A stretch of 64,000 nt of DNA, taken from Microbacterium terregens (GTDB lineage: Bacteria > Pseudomonadota > Alphaproteobacteria > Sphingomonadales > Sphingomonadaceae). The stretch covers positions 62,001 through 126,000 of the forward strand of contig NZ_BSEX01000023.1 of the NCBI RefSeq assembly GCF_027922045.1. The letters run 5' to 3'. Below, piece by piece: positions 1-8,628 of the stretch. Numbering within the stretch: position 1 is the first letter of the stretch; the number at the start of each line of letters is the position of its first letter. A model generated the notes under the pieces. It did no database searches, was not told the DNA's origin, and was given only the letters and a program-made list of their open reading frames with translations. The position numbers were made by a program, and so were the translations under genes.

Positions 1-302
1 TGGTCGGGCTGGTCGAGCGGTTCGAGGCGATCGTGCTCGATGCGCCGCCGGTGCTCGGCCTCGCGGATGCGCCGACGCTCGCCGCGCAGGCGGAGGCGAC
101 GGTGTTCGTGGTCGAGGCAGGGCGTCGCGGCAGGGGCGCCACCAAGGCGGCGCTGCGCCGGCTGCGCGCCGAACGCGCCGCCATACTGGGGGTGGTGCTC
201 ACCAAGTTCGACCTGCGGAAGGCGGGTGCCGGTCAACGCTACTACCGCAACGGCTACTACGACTATGGCGAGGCCGACACGCTCCGGCAGGCGGCCGAAT
301 GA
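1..302 (+). CDS. Bacterial tyrosine kinase (CpsD/Wzc cytoplasmic type), C-terminal fragment
   Basis: Only the last ~100 codons are in the window; the frame is open to the left edge. A hydrophobic strand ending in Asp-Ala-Pro-Pro (around bases 33-47) matches the Walker A'/B region of BY-kinases, and the following VVLTKFDL segment is the typical P-loop ATPase base-recognition strand. The C-terminus carries a tyrosine cluster (YYRNGYYDYGE), the autophosphorylation tail of this family. BY-kinases pair with Wzz-type chain-length regulators and control export of capsule or exopolysaccharide at the inner membrane. The stop overlaps the next start (ATGA), so it belongs to the polysaccharide operon. 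Family is confident; whether it is a stand-alone kinase or a Wzc fusion cannot be seen here. Confidence 0.85.
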   Translation, partial: VGLVERFEAIVLDAPPVLGLADAPTLAAQAEATVFVVEAGRRGRGATKAALRRLRAERAAILGVVLTKFDLRKAGAGQRYYRNGYYDYGEADTLRQAAE

Positions 303-1171
303 GCGCGCGGGCGATCCTTACGATCGTGGGAGCGGTGCCGCTGGCGCTTGCGTGCCTCGCCAGTGCCGCCGACCGTATGGGCGTGCCGCTCGGCCTGCTG
401 CCAGCACGTCTCGCGCCCGGTGCCGCGATCCAGACGGCGCGGGAGGCGTTCGTCTCGGCCGATCCGATGGCGGCGCGCGCTCGCGCGGCGGCCGCGGTCG
501 CCGCCAGCCCGATGGACGCTGGCGCAAGCGCTTTGCTGGGTGCGGTGGCCTTGAAGGCGGGCAATCCGGTAGCTGCGCACGAAGCCTTTGCGGTCAGCGC
601 GCGGCTGGGATGGCGCAATCCGGCCGCGCAACTCTATTGGCTGGGTGTCGGCCTGGAGGCGCAGGACTACGCGCTCGCGGCCGAGCGGCTCGACGCGCTG
701 CTGCGCACCGGGCAGCGCAGCGCGGCGATCGACGCGGCGATCTTGCAGTTGGAAGCCTCGCCCGGCGGCCGTTCGGCACTGGCGGCGCACCTCCTGGTTG
801 CGTCGAACTGGCGGGAAGCATTTACCGCAAGCACCGGCGCCCTCTCCGGCACCGCACTCGCCCGGCGGATCGCAGTGCTGCAGCGGGCCCGCGCCGGCGG
901 CATGCCCGTCGACTGCAAAGCCGTCGCGGCGACGGTACGGACCCTGGTCGACCGCGGCGACCGGAAAGCCGCGTCTGACCTGTGGCGCGCGGCCTGCGCG
1001 CCGCTGAGCGAGACGGAATCGCGTGCCGGAAACTTCGAGACCGTGGCAGCCGCCCGGCAACCGACCCACGGCGCGCAGCCGGTGTGGGTCGACGACCTCA
1101 CGATTGTCCGGATGGCCGCAGCGCCTCCGGCCGTGCGGGCAAGAGACGTGGAGCAGACAACCAGAAGCTGA
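299..1171 (+). CDS. Secreted/periplasmic TPR-like protein of the exopolysaccharide operon
   Basis: 290 residues. A hydrophobic N-terminus (ILTIVGAVPLALACLASAA) looks like a signal peptide or membrane anchor. The body is Ala-rich helical, with repeated A..AL..AL.AG...AA patterns (about residues 55-160) resembling degenerate TPR units. Two cysteines near residues 205 and 234 could form a disulphide. ATG overlaps the upstream kinase stop (ATGA). Comparable TPR proteins sit in many Wzy-type polysaccharide operons and may scaffold the export machinery; that role is inferred from position only. No catalytic motif is visible. Confidence 0.7.
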   Translation: MSARAILTIVGAVPLALACLASAADRMGVPLGLLPARLAPGAAIQTAREAFVSADPMAARARAAAAVAASPMDAGASALLGAVALKAGNPVAAHEAFAVSARLGWRNPAAQLYWLGVGLEAQDYALAAERLDALLRTGQRSAAIDAAILQLEASPGGRSALAAHLLVASNWREAFTASTGALSGTALARRIAVLQRARAGGMPVDCKAVAATVRTLVDRGDRKAASDLWRAACAPLSETESRAGNFETVAAARQPTHGAQPVWVDDLTIVRMAAAPPAVRARDVEQTTRS

Positions 1172-1180
1172 CGATCATTC

Positions 1181-1199
1181 AGGGGGGGGGAACGAACCG
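1181..1199 (+). promoter_or_regulatory. Homopolymeric G9 Shine-Dalgarno region of gmd
   Basis: An A followed by nine consecutive G (1182-1190) lies 8 nt before the GTG start of gmd at 1199. It is the only purine-rich stretch that can serve as ribosome binding site. A G9 tract is unusual as an SD and is a potential slippage site. Confidence 0.55.
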
Positions 1200-2266
1200 T
1201 GAGCACCGGCAAGACCGCATTGATCACCGGCATCACCGGCCAGGACGGCGCCTATCTGTCCGAGCTGCTGCTGTCCAAGGGCTACACCGTCCACGGGATC
1301 AAGCGCCGATCCTCCTCCTTCAACACGTCGCGGATCGAGCATCTCTACCAGGATCCCCATGTCGAGGACCCGCGCTTCATCCTCCACTATGGCGACATGA
1401 CCGACAGCACCAACCTGATCCGGGTGGTGCAGGAGACGCAGCCGGACGAGATCTACAACCTCGCCGCGCAGAGCCATGTCGCGGTAAGCTTCGAGACGCC
1501 GGAATATACCGCCAATGCCGATGCCATCGGCACGCTCCGGCTGCTGGAGGCGATCCGGCTGCTCAAGCTGGGGGACAGGACCCGCTTCTACCAGGCGTCC
1601 ACGTCGGAGCTTTACGGGCTGGTGCAGGAAGTACCCCAGCGCGAGACCACGCCCTTCTACCCGCGCAGCCCGTACGCCGCCGCCAAGCTCTACGCCTACT
1701 GGATGGTCGTGAACTATCGCGAGGCTTACGGCGTGCATGCCTCGAACGGCATTCTCTTCAACCATGAGAGCCCGCTGCGCGGCGAGACCTTCGTCACCCG
1801 CAAGATCACGCGCGCGGCCGCAGCCATCAAGCTGGGGCTCCAGGACAAGCTCTACCTCGGCAACCTCGATGCGCGGCGCGATTGGGGCCATGCCCGCGAA
1901 TATGTCCGCGGCATGTGGATGATGCTGCAGCAGGATTGGGCGGACGATTATGTGCTGGCGACCGGTGAGACCACGCTGGTGCGAGACTTCGTCGCCAAGG
2001 CATTCGAACTCGTCGAACTCCCGCTCGAATGGCGCGGCTCCGGCGTGGCCGAGACCGGCGTCTGCGCGCGTACCGGCCGGACGCTGGTGGAGGTCGACCC
2101 GCGCTACTTCCGGCCGACCGAAGTGGACCTGCTGATCGGCGACCCGAGCAAGGCACGGGAGCGCCTGGGCTGGGAGCACGGCACCAAGTGGGATGCCCTA
2201 TGCGCCGAAATGGTGCGCGAGGACCTCGTCGCCGTCGCACGGGAGCAGCGTTGCAGTGCCGAGTGA
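1199..2266 (+). CDS. gmd: GDP-mannose 4,6-dehydratase
   Basis: 355 residues, normal family length. Converts GDP-D-mannose to GDP-4-keto-6-deoxy-mannose, the first step to GDP-L-fucose or GDP-rhamnose, in the cytoplasm. Extended SDR features are clear: NAD(P)-binding [10 protein letters not shown] near the N-terminus, the active-site segment STSELYG, the YxxxK pair in [10 protein letters not shown], and [17 protein letters not shown], which is diagnostic of Gmd. The start is GTG at 1199, preceded by the G-rich SD. The C-terminus overlaps fcl by 11 nt, so the pair should be co-translated and provides GDP-fucose to the glycosyltransferases downstream. Confidence 0.96.
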   Translation: MSTGKTALITGITGQDGAYLSELLLSKGYTVHGIKRRSSSFNTSRIEHLYQDPHVEDPRFILHYGDMTDSTNLIRVVQETQPDEIYNLAAQSHVAVSFETPEYTANADAIGTLRLLEAIRLLKLGDRTRFYQASTSELYGLVQEVPQRETTPFYPRSPYAAAKLYAYWMVVNYREAYGVHASNGILFNHESPLRGETFVTRKITRAAAAIKLGLQDKLYLGNLDARRDWGHAREYVRGMWMMLQQDWADDYVLATGETTLVRDFVAKAFELVELPLEWRGSGVAETGVCARTGRTLVEVDPRYFRPTEVDLLIGDPSKARERLGWEHGTKWDALCAEMVREDLVAVAREQRCSAE

Positions 2267-3212
2267 CGGCTTCCCCCTCACCGGCAAGCGTGTGTGGGTC
2301 GCTGGGCATCGCGGCATGGTCGGCTCCGCGCTGGTCCGGCGGCTCGGACGCGAGGCCTGCACGATCCTCACCGCCGGACGTGCCGAACTCGACCTCAGGC
2401 GGCAGGACGCCGTCGAGCAATGGATGGCGGCCCATCGTCCCGATGCCATCTTCCTTGCGGCGGCCAAGGTCGGCGGCATCCTCGCCAACGATCGCGCACC
2501 CGCGGACTTCCTCTACGACAACCTGCTGATCGAGGCGAACGTGGTGGAAGCGGCGTACCGCACGGGCGTCGGCAAGCTGATGCTGCTGGGGTCCAGCTGC
2601 ATCTACCCGAAGTTCGCCGACCAGCCGATCCCGGAGGAAGCCCTGCTCACCGGGCCGCTGGAGCCGACCAATCAATGGTACGCGGTCGCCAAGATCGCGG
2701 GCATCAAGCTCTGCCAGGCCTATCGTCGCCAGCACGGCTGCAACTTCATCTCGGTCATGCCCACCAACCTCTACGGTCCGGGCGACAATTTCGATCTGGA
2801 GACAAGCCACGTGCTTCCCGCCCTGATCCGGAAGGCACATGCCGCGAAGCTGGCCGGTGCCGACACGCTGGAGCTCTGGGGCAGCGGCACACCCCGCCGC
2901 GAGTTCCTGCACGTGGACGATCTTGCCGATGCGTGCGTGCACCTGATGCACATCTACTCGCAAGAGTGCCACGTAAACATCGGGTCTGGCGAGGATATCT
3001 CGATCCTCGACCTCGCCCGCCTGGTGGCGGAGGTCGTGGGATTCGCGGGCGGCATCCGCTGCGACCGGACGAGGCCCGACGGCACACCGCGCAAGTTGCT
3101 CGACAGCCGCCGCCTACGGGCCACCGGTTGGCAGCCCCGGATCGGGCTACGCGACGGCGTCGCCCAGGTGTACGCCCACTATCAGCAGCAGGTACAGCCA
3201 TGCGCATCCTGA
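2256..3212 (+). CDS. fcl: GDP-L-fucose synthase (3,5-epimerase/4-reductase)
   Basis: 318 residues from GTG at 2256, which has a GGGAGCAG ribosome site just upstream; an ATG at 2193 would add 21 residues inside gmd without homology to the family. Shows NADP-binding [14 protein letters not shown], the [10 protein letters not shown] segment and the catalytic [11 protein letters not shown] (YxxxK), all typical of Fcl/WcaG. Converts GDP-4-keto-6-deoxymannose to GDP-L-fucose using NADPH. It overlaps gmd upstream and the WcaI-like glycosyltransferase downstream, consistent with a fucose-containing, colanic-acid-like polymer. Confidence 0.95.
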   Translation: MPSDGFPLTGKRVWVAGHRGMVGSALVRRLGREACTILTAGRAELDLRRQDAVEQWMAAHRPDAIFLAAAKVGGILANDRAPADFLYDNLLIEANVVEAAYRTGVGKLMLLGSSCIYPKFADQPIPEEALLTGPLEPTNQWYAVAKIAGIKLCQAYRRQHGCNFISVMPTNLYGPGDNFDLETSHVLPALIRKAHAAKLAGADTLELWGSGTPRREFLHVDDLADACVHLMHIYSQECHVNIGSGEDISILDLARLVAEVVGFAGGIRCDRTRPDGTPRKLLDSRRLRATGWQPRIGLRDGVAQVYAHYQQQVQPCAS

Positions 3213-4423
3213 TCCTGGGCATCAACCATGCGCCGGAACCCGTTGGAATTGGGCCCTATACGGCAGGCACCGTTGCGGCGCTGGCAGCGGCGGGGCACGA
3301 GGTGCAGCTGGTCACCGCCAAGCCCTATTATCCCGGCTGGGCCCTCGCCCCGGGATGTTCCCGCACGCTCTACAGTCGCGAAACGCGTGGCAGGACGACG
3401 ATCTGGCGCTGCCCCTTGTATGTGCCCAGGCAACCATCAGGCGCCCGCCGGGTGGCGCATCACCTGAGCTTTGCGCTCGCGGCCCTGCCCCCGATGCTGG
3501 CAGCAGCAGTCCGCTTTCGACCGCAGCTGGTGCTGACCGTGGCGCCCTCCCTCCTGTCGGTTCCGGTCGCCAAGCTGGCGGCGCGGATCGCGGGCGCGCC
3601 GCTGTGGATCCACGTCCAGGATTTCGAAGTGGAGGCAGCGTTTGCGACGGGCCTGCTGGAGGGCGCGGAGCCGCTTGCGCGACTGGCACGCGCCTTCGAG
3701 GCACCGACGCTGAAATCCGCCCATATCGTCAGCAGCATCTCGCCGCAGATGTGCCGCCGCCTGAAGCAGAAGGGCGTTCCGGCCGAACGGGTGGTCGAGT
3801 TCCGCAACTGGGCAGAGCTGGATACGATCACGCCACTGGGCGTGCCATCCGGATACCGCAGCGAATGGGGTCTGGGGAACCGGCACGTCGCGCTTTATTC
3901 CGGCAACATCGCCAACAAGCAGGGCATCGAGATCCTGGTCGAGGCGGCGCACCGGCTCGCCCATCGCGAGGACATCGTCTTCGTAATCTGCGGCGAGGGG
4001 CCGAATCGGGCTCGGCTGGAAGCACGGGCCGCGGCCCTCACCAACATCCGGTTTCATCCCCTCCAACCCGCCGAGCGAATGGGTGCGCTGCTGGGCCTGG
4101 CGAGCGTGCACCTGCTGCCGCAGACCGCCGGAGCAGCCGATCTGGTGCTGCCATCCAAGCTCGCGAACATGCTCGCGAGCGGGCGCCCTGTCGTGGCTAC
4201 CGCAGCCGCCGGGTCGGGCCTCGCGCGCGAGGTGGAGGGATGCGGGCTGGTGACGCCGCCGGGCGATCCTGCCGCCCTCGCCGAGGCGATCGCCACGCTG
4301 ATCGACGATGGTCCCAGGTCGGAGGCCATGGGCGTCGCAGCTCGCAGGCGGGCCGAGGCACGCTGGAGCCGCCGGGCGATCCTGGACGGCTTCGTCGCGC
4401 AGGTGGAGGCCGTTGCCGCATGA
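3200..4423 (+). CDS. WcaI-type GT4 glycosyltransferase
   Basis: 407 residues starting at ATG 3200 inside the fcl end. The N-terminus [21 protein letters not shown] is the signature of WcaI (colanic acid, putatively fucosyltransferase). The N-terminal Rossmann half carries a hydrophobic segment (about residues 85-135) that probably binds the membrane; the C-terminal half has the GT-B nucleotide-sugar region (ALYSGNIANKQG, GEGPNRARLE, LPSKLANMLASGRPVVAT). It likely transfers a sugar, possibly fucose, to the undecaprenyl-linked repeat unit on the cytoplasmic face. Donor is inferred. Confidence 0.88.
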   Translation: MRILILGINHAPEPVGIGPYTAGTVAALAAAGHEVQLVTAKPYYPGWALAPGCSRTLYSRETRGRTTIWRCPLYVPRQPSGARRVAHHLSFALAALPPMLAAAVRFRPQLVLTVAPSLLSVPVAKLAARIAGAPLWIHVQDFEVEAAFATGLLEGAEPLARLARAFEAPTLKSAHIVSSISPQMCRRLKQKGVPAERVVEFRNWAELDTITPLGVPSGYRSEWGLGNRHVALYSGNIANKQGIEILVEAAHRLAHREDIVFVICGEGPNRARLEARAAALTNIRFHPLQPAERMGALLGLASVHLLPQTAGAADLVLPSKLANMLASGRPVVATAAAGSGLAREVEGCGLVTPPGDPAALAEAIATLIDDGPRSEAMGVAARRRAEARWSRRAILDGFVAQVEAVAA

Positions 4424-5721
4424 GCGGGCGGGCGGCCGGGGCTGTGGCCAGCTTTGCGATCAAGGCGCTGGGCCTTGCCGCGCAGGCGGCGACGCTGGTG
4501 CTGATCACCCAGGTCCTGGGGGTTCAGGGCTTCGGCAGCTATTCGCTGATGCTGTCGATCGCCAGTGTCGCGGCACAAGCCGCCGACTTCGGGATCGGCC
4601 GCTACCAGTTCCGGCTGGCCCATCGCGGCCGAGCGACACGAGTGCTGGTGTTCTGGAGCCTTGGCTTCCGGCTTGCCACGACGGCATTGCTGCTGCCGTT
4701 GCTGCTGGTGCACGGCTGGCGGGCGGAAGTGTCGACGGCGGCGCTCCTGCTGGGCTTCGCGGCGAACCTCCTGTTCCAGCTGGCCTACCTCAACCGTCAC
4801 CTGTTGCTGCTGGAGGAGCGCGTCGCCGCCGCGATCCTCGTCGAGACAGCGCCGGCGCTGTTCTTCTGCGTGGGCGTGGCGCTGTCGCTTGCGGGGGCCG
4901 TGCGGTTGGACGTCGACGGGGCGCTGCTGCTGTACCTGCTCGCCACCTTCGTGGGATTCCTGCTGTCGATCGCGGCTGCCCGGAACGGGGCGAGCTGGGC
5001 GAAGGGTGCGGCGATGCTGGCGCGCGCCCGGGCCCGCCGCGTGGCGGCAGGCCTGGCTATCCTACTCCGTCGATCAAGCCTGGTCGGCATCGAGACGTTC
5101 GTCGCGACTGCAACCTTCAACGCGCCGATCCTGATCGTGGCGAGCCTGGGGAACGGCACGGCAACACCCCAGGTGGCGCTGTATCAGCGCATCCTGGGGC
5201 TGGAGGTCGCCCTCCTGTCGGTAACTGTCACCACCCGGCTGAAGCGCTATTACGATAGCGGCAGCCGGCGGACGCTCGACCTGCGTCCGGCACTCGCGTC
5301 CGGAATGCTGGTCTTCGCGCTCAACGCTGCGGGATTGCTCCTGCTTGCGCCCTTCGCGGCAATGCTGCCGCAGATCGGCGACCTCACAATGGTGCAGCTG
5401 GCGCTGTCGCTGCGGCCGCAGCTGATCGCGCTCGCCGCGGTCACCGCCTGCGTCGCCGCCTACAGCCACTGCTCGATAGCAGCGCTGGGCGGAGACTGGC
5501 TGTGGCAGCGGTGCGCGAGCGGCAGCGTCGCGCTCTGCGTCACCGCACTCGGCGCAGCGATCCTCACTCGGGCCGGCAGTGCTCCTCTTGCGGCAGTCCT
5601 CCACGCATCGCTGCTGGGGCAGGCGCTGGGCGTTGCGGTGCTGGTCGCCACGGTCGCGCGCCATGGTGCGCACATTCACCTGCCCCGCCCCTTCCCCTCT
5701 ATCGGAGCGCGCGCATCATGA
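4420..5721 (+). CDS. Wzx-like polysaccharide repeat-unit flippase
   Basis: 433 residues, about 12 predicted membrane segments; starts at ATG 4420 overlapping the upstream stop (ATGA). The opening SFAIKALGLAAQAATLVLITQVLGVQGFGSYS is typical of the MOP/Wzx flippases (GxxG(F)G(X)YS loop after helix 1). Such proteins move undecaprenyl-PP-linked oligosaccharide across the inner membrane. Position between glycosyltransferases and a Wzy-like polymerase fits a Wzx/Wzy pathway. Confidence 0.85.
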   Translation: MSGRAAGAVASFAIKALGLAAQAATLVLITQVLGVQGFGSYSLMLSIASVAAQAADFGIGRYQFRLAHRGRATRVLVFWSLGFRLATTALLLPLLLVHGWRAEVSTAALLLGFAANLLFQLAYLNRHLLLLEERVAAAILVETAPALFFCVGVALSLAGAVRLDVDGALLLYLLATFVGFLLSIAAARNGASWAKGAAMLARARARRVAAGLAILLRRSSLVGIETFVATATFNAPILIVASLGNGTATPQVALYQRILGLEVALLSVTVTTRLKRYYDSGSRRTLDLRPALASGMLVFALNAAGLLLLAPFAAMLPQIGDLTMVQLALSLRPQLIALAAVTACVAAYSHCSIAALGGDWLWQRCASGSVALCVTALGAAILTRAGSAPLAAVLHASLLGQALGVAVLVATVARHGAHIHLPRPFPSIGARAS

Positions 5722-6626
5722 GCGGCACGCGCATCTCCGTCATCATCCCTACCCGCGATCGCGCCGACAAGCTTGCCCGCGCGCTTGCCAGCGTGACGGC
5801 CCAGACCGATCCCCCGCAGGAGATCCTGGTCGTGGACGATGGCTCCTGCGCCGAGGAAGCCGCGCGGATCGCCGCGCTCGTCGGGGCTACGCCGGCCGCA
5901 CGACTGCTGCGCCAGGAGCGCAGCGCCGGAGGAGCGGCTGCGCGCAATTTCGCGGCGCGACAGGCGTCGGGGGAAATACTCGCCTTCCTCGACTCCGACG
6001 ATTGGTGGCTGCCGCGCCGGCTGGCGAACCACCGCGCCGCGCTCGCCTCCCCGGCTACCATGCTGTCCTACAACCGCGCCCAGCTCACGCGGTCCGGCGC
6101 GGGCACGGGCCGGGGCACGGTAGGACGTGCGCCGCCCGAGCGGTGGCCGCTGCGCGTGGCAATCGCAGGCTGGAACTTCGTGGGCAGTTGCTCGAGCGTC
6201 TGCGTCCGGGCCGAGGCCTTTCGGGCGGTGGGCGGCTTCGATCCGGAACTGCCGAGCTGCCAGGATTGGGAGCTCTGGTTGCGGCTGAGCCGGCGCGGCC
6301 GCTTCGCCTTCCTCCCCGAACCGCTCACCTTCCTAGACGTGGGGCCGCACGCCCGCATCACGACCTCGGCGCGGGCGGTCGAGACGGGACATGCGCTGGT
6401 CCATCGCCGCGCGGCAGCGATGGCGTCGAGCGAGGCGGAGCAGCGCTATGTCGCAGCGGAGCATCTATGGACGCTCGCGGAGATCGAAAGCCGCTTCGAA
6501 CGCACGCGCGCGGCGCTCCCCTACATGCTCCGCTCGCTGCTCCGATGCCCGACCCAGCGGGCGCTGAAGCGGACGCCGGCGCTCGCGCTGCGCGCCGTTT
6601 CCGGCCCGCGTGAACGGCAAGGCTGA
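5718..6626 (+). CDS. GT2 family glycosyltransferase
   Basis: 302 residues from ATG 5718 (ATGA overlap). GT-A fold: SVIIPTRDRADKL at the N-terminus, ILVVDDGS nucleotide-binding strand, AARNFAARQASGEILAFLDSDD carrying the DxD metal site, and SCQDWELWLRLSRRG with the ED/DWE acceptor motif. Adds one sugar to the lipid-linked repeat unit; donor unknown. In a WcaA-like position of the operon, but identity with WcaA is not claimed. Confidence 0.9.
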   Translation: MSGTRISVIIPTRDRADKLARALASVTAQTDPPQEILVVDDGSCAEEAARIAALVGATPAARLLRQERSAGGAAARNFAARQASGEILAFLDSDDWWLPRRLANHRAALASPATMLSYNRAQLTRSGAGTGRGTVGRAPPERWPLRVAIAGWNFVGSCSSVCVRAEAFRAVGGFDPELPSCQDWELWLRLSRRGRFAFLPEPLTFLDVGPHARITTSARAVETGHALVHRRAAAMASSEAEQRYVAAEHLWTLAEIESRFERTRAALPYMLRSLLRCPTQRALKRTPALALRAVSGPRERQG

Positions 6627-7864
6627 TGCGCGGCAGCGCGGCCTTTCCATCGAAGCGAATCCTGGCCCTCAACATCCGCGCCACTCAGGGCGGCGCCGGA
6701 CGCGTAGCCTATGATCTGCACCAGCGGCTACGAGGTGCCGGTCACCAGCCGCGCCTGCTCTACGGCTACGGGTCAGGAATCGCGCCAGACCCGCAGGTAC
6801 TGGCAGAGCCTGAGATCGAGATGATCGGCTCCCGGCCCGTCGTGCTCGCGAACTTCGCAGCGCATCTGCTGGGCGGCCGGGAGGTCGCGACGGCCGGAGT
6901 CGCGGCGATCCGGGATGCCGTCGCCGAAGCGGACGTGATCCACCTGCACGCGGTACATCATTGGTACGTCCGATGGGCAGGCCTTGTCCGGATGCTGCGG
7001 GACAGCGGCAAGCCGGTGGTGATCACCGCCCACGACTGGTGGCTGCTGACAGGTCGCTGCGGCTTCGTGCGCGAATGTTCCGGCTGGGAGCGACGCTGCG
7101 GCGAGTGCGGGAAGCGGCGCTTCGAGGACCTGCCGAGCCTGCTGGACCGGTCCGCGACAACTCGCCGGGCGCGGCACGAAGCGCTGCGGATGCTCGGCGA
7201 CCGCCTGACGATCGTCTGCCCTTCCCGCCACCTCGCGCAGGACCACGCCCGAATCCTTCCAGAGCTGGAGGTCGTCTGCGTGCCCAATGCCCTCGACCGC
7301 GAGTTCGAAGCGGCGCTCGGCCCTGTCCGCCCGACGTCGGACCGGCGCGGACACCTGTTCTGCGCATCGGATCTCGCCGCGCCGGGCAAGATCGACCCCG
7401 GGCTCGTCCGTGCGCTGGCGGCGGAGCCCGGCGTCACGGTCGGCCTCATCGGCCGCGGCAACCCGTTTCGCGACACCGCGGCCCTCGAGCATGGCGAGGT
7501 CCGCGCCCGGGCGGCGCTGGCGACGCTCTATGGAGGCGCGCGCGGGCTGCTGTTTCCCTCCCGCATGGACAACGCCCCGCTCACCATCATCGAGGCGCTG
7601 AGCGCAGGCTGCTATGTGCTCGCCTATCCCTCCAGCGCGGCCCGCGAGATGCTCGCCCAGGTCGGCGGGCGCTGCGTGCAGTCGGCGGACGAAGCGCTGG
7701 CGCTGGTCCGCTCCGGCCGTGAGGCGACGCTCTATGACGGCATTTCCCCTGCCGAACTGGCACGGCGGGCGCGGCAGATCTGGTCGGGAGCCGCGATGCT
7801 CGACGCCTATCTGGGCGTCTACGCACGGGCGCTTCCGCCTGCCGATACGCAGGCCGCGGCATGA
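6626..7864 (+). CDS. WcaC-like GT4 glycosyltransferase
   Basis: 412 residues; ATG at 6626 overlaps the preceding TGA (TGATG). The N-terminal domain has GGAGRVAYDLHQRL and DVIHLHAVHHWYV, then ITAHDWWLLTGRCGF followed by a Cys cluster (residues ~147-165), the pattern seen in WcaC/colanic-acid glycosyltransferases. The C-terminal GT-B half has FPSRMDNAPLTIIEALSAGCYVLAY. Likely adds a hexose or fucose to the repeat unit. Cytoplasmic, membrane-associated. Confidence 0.88.
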   Translation: MRGSAAFPSKRILALNIRATQGGAGRVAYDLHQRLRGAGHQPRLLYGYGSGIAPDPQVLAEPEIEMIGSRPVVLANFAAHLLGGREVATAGVAAIRDAVAEADVIHLHAVHHWYVRWAGLVRMLRDSGKPVVITAHDWWLLTGRCGFVRECSGWERRCGECGKRRFEDLPSLLDRSATTRRARHEALRMLGDRLTIVCPSRHLAQDHARILPELEVVCVPNALDREFEAALGPVRPTSDRRGHLFCASDLAAPGKIDPGLVRALAAEPGVTVGLIGRGNPFRDTAALEHGEVRARAALATLYGGARGLLFPSRMDNAPLTIIEALSAGCYVLAYPSSAAREMLAQVGGRCVQSADEALALVRSGREATLYDGISPAELARRARQIWSGAAMLDAYLGVYARALPPADTQAAA

Positions 7865-8628
7865 GCGTCCCGCTGTCGATCATCACGATCGTGCGCAATG
7901 ACCGGGCGGGACTGGAGCGGACCCGAAGCTCGCTCAGCGATCAGCGCCTGCGGGACTTCGAGTGGATCCTCGTGGATGGCGCGTCGACGGACGCAACCCG
8001 GCCGCTGGTGGAGGCACTGTTGGATCAGGGGGTCGCGCGGGGCGTATCCGAGCCGGATGCCGGCATCTACGACGCCATGAACAAGGGGCTGCGGCTTGCC
8101 CGCGGCGAGCATGTGCTGTTCCTCAATGCGGGTGACCGGTTGATCGGTCCTGACGCGCTCGCTCGCGCTACGGCGGCGATGGCAGCCTTGGGTGACCCCG
8201 ACATCGCCTTCTTTGGGTCGCAAATGGATTTCGGCGGGCGCATCCTTGCCCGACAGGCCAAGCCACCGGGGTATCTGTGGCACGGCCAGCCCGGGCTGCA
8301 CCAGGCGACCTTCGTCCGGCGCACGCTGCACCTTCGCTACCCATTCCGCGAGCAATACCGGGTGTGCGGCGACTATGATGCGCTCACGCGCATGGCGATG
8401 GCGGGCGCGCGGATGGAGAGCTTCGCCGAAATCATCGGCGTGAACCGGTTCGAGCGCGGCGCCATGTCCAGCAACAAGCGGCTGTTGATCCGCGAAGCGG
8501 CTGCCATCCAGCGTGCGGTGCTGCGCCTGCCGCGATGGAAGGTGGCGGTGAGCGCCGGACGGCGTGCGCTCCATTCGGCGGTGTTCACGCTGCTCACCAG
8601 CATCGCGCCGCGTGGATCGGCACGCTGA
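7861..8628 (+). CDS. WcaE-like GT2 glycosyltransferase
   Basis: 255 residues, ATGA overlap with the preceding gene. SIITIVRNDRAGLERT, FEWILVDGASTDAT and SEPDAGIYDAMNKGL match the colanic acid WcaE group of GT-A enzymes; FLNAGD contains the metal-binding acidic region. Probably the third or fourth transferase of repeat-unit assembly. The C-terminal ~40 residues are basic and may contact the membrane. Confidence 0.88.
   Translation: MSVPLSIITIVRNDRAGLERTRSSLSDQRLRDFEWILVDGASTDATRPLVEALLDQGVARGVSEPDAGIYDAMNKGLRLARGEHVLFLNAGDRLIGPDALARATAAMAALGDPDIAFFGSQMDFGGRILARQAKPPGYLWHGQPGLHQATFVRRTLHLRYPFREQYRVCGDYDALTRMAMAGARMESFAEIIGVNRFERGAMSSNKRLLIREAAAIQRAVLRLPRWKVAVSAGRRALHSAVFTLLTSIAPRGSAR

Noticed and set aside
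2193..2255. Upstream ATG start for fcl
   Set aside because: Would add 21 residues lying wholly within gmd with no family similarity; GTG 2256 has a good SD.
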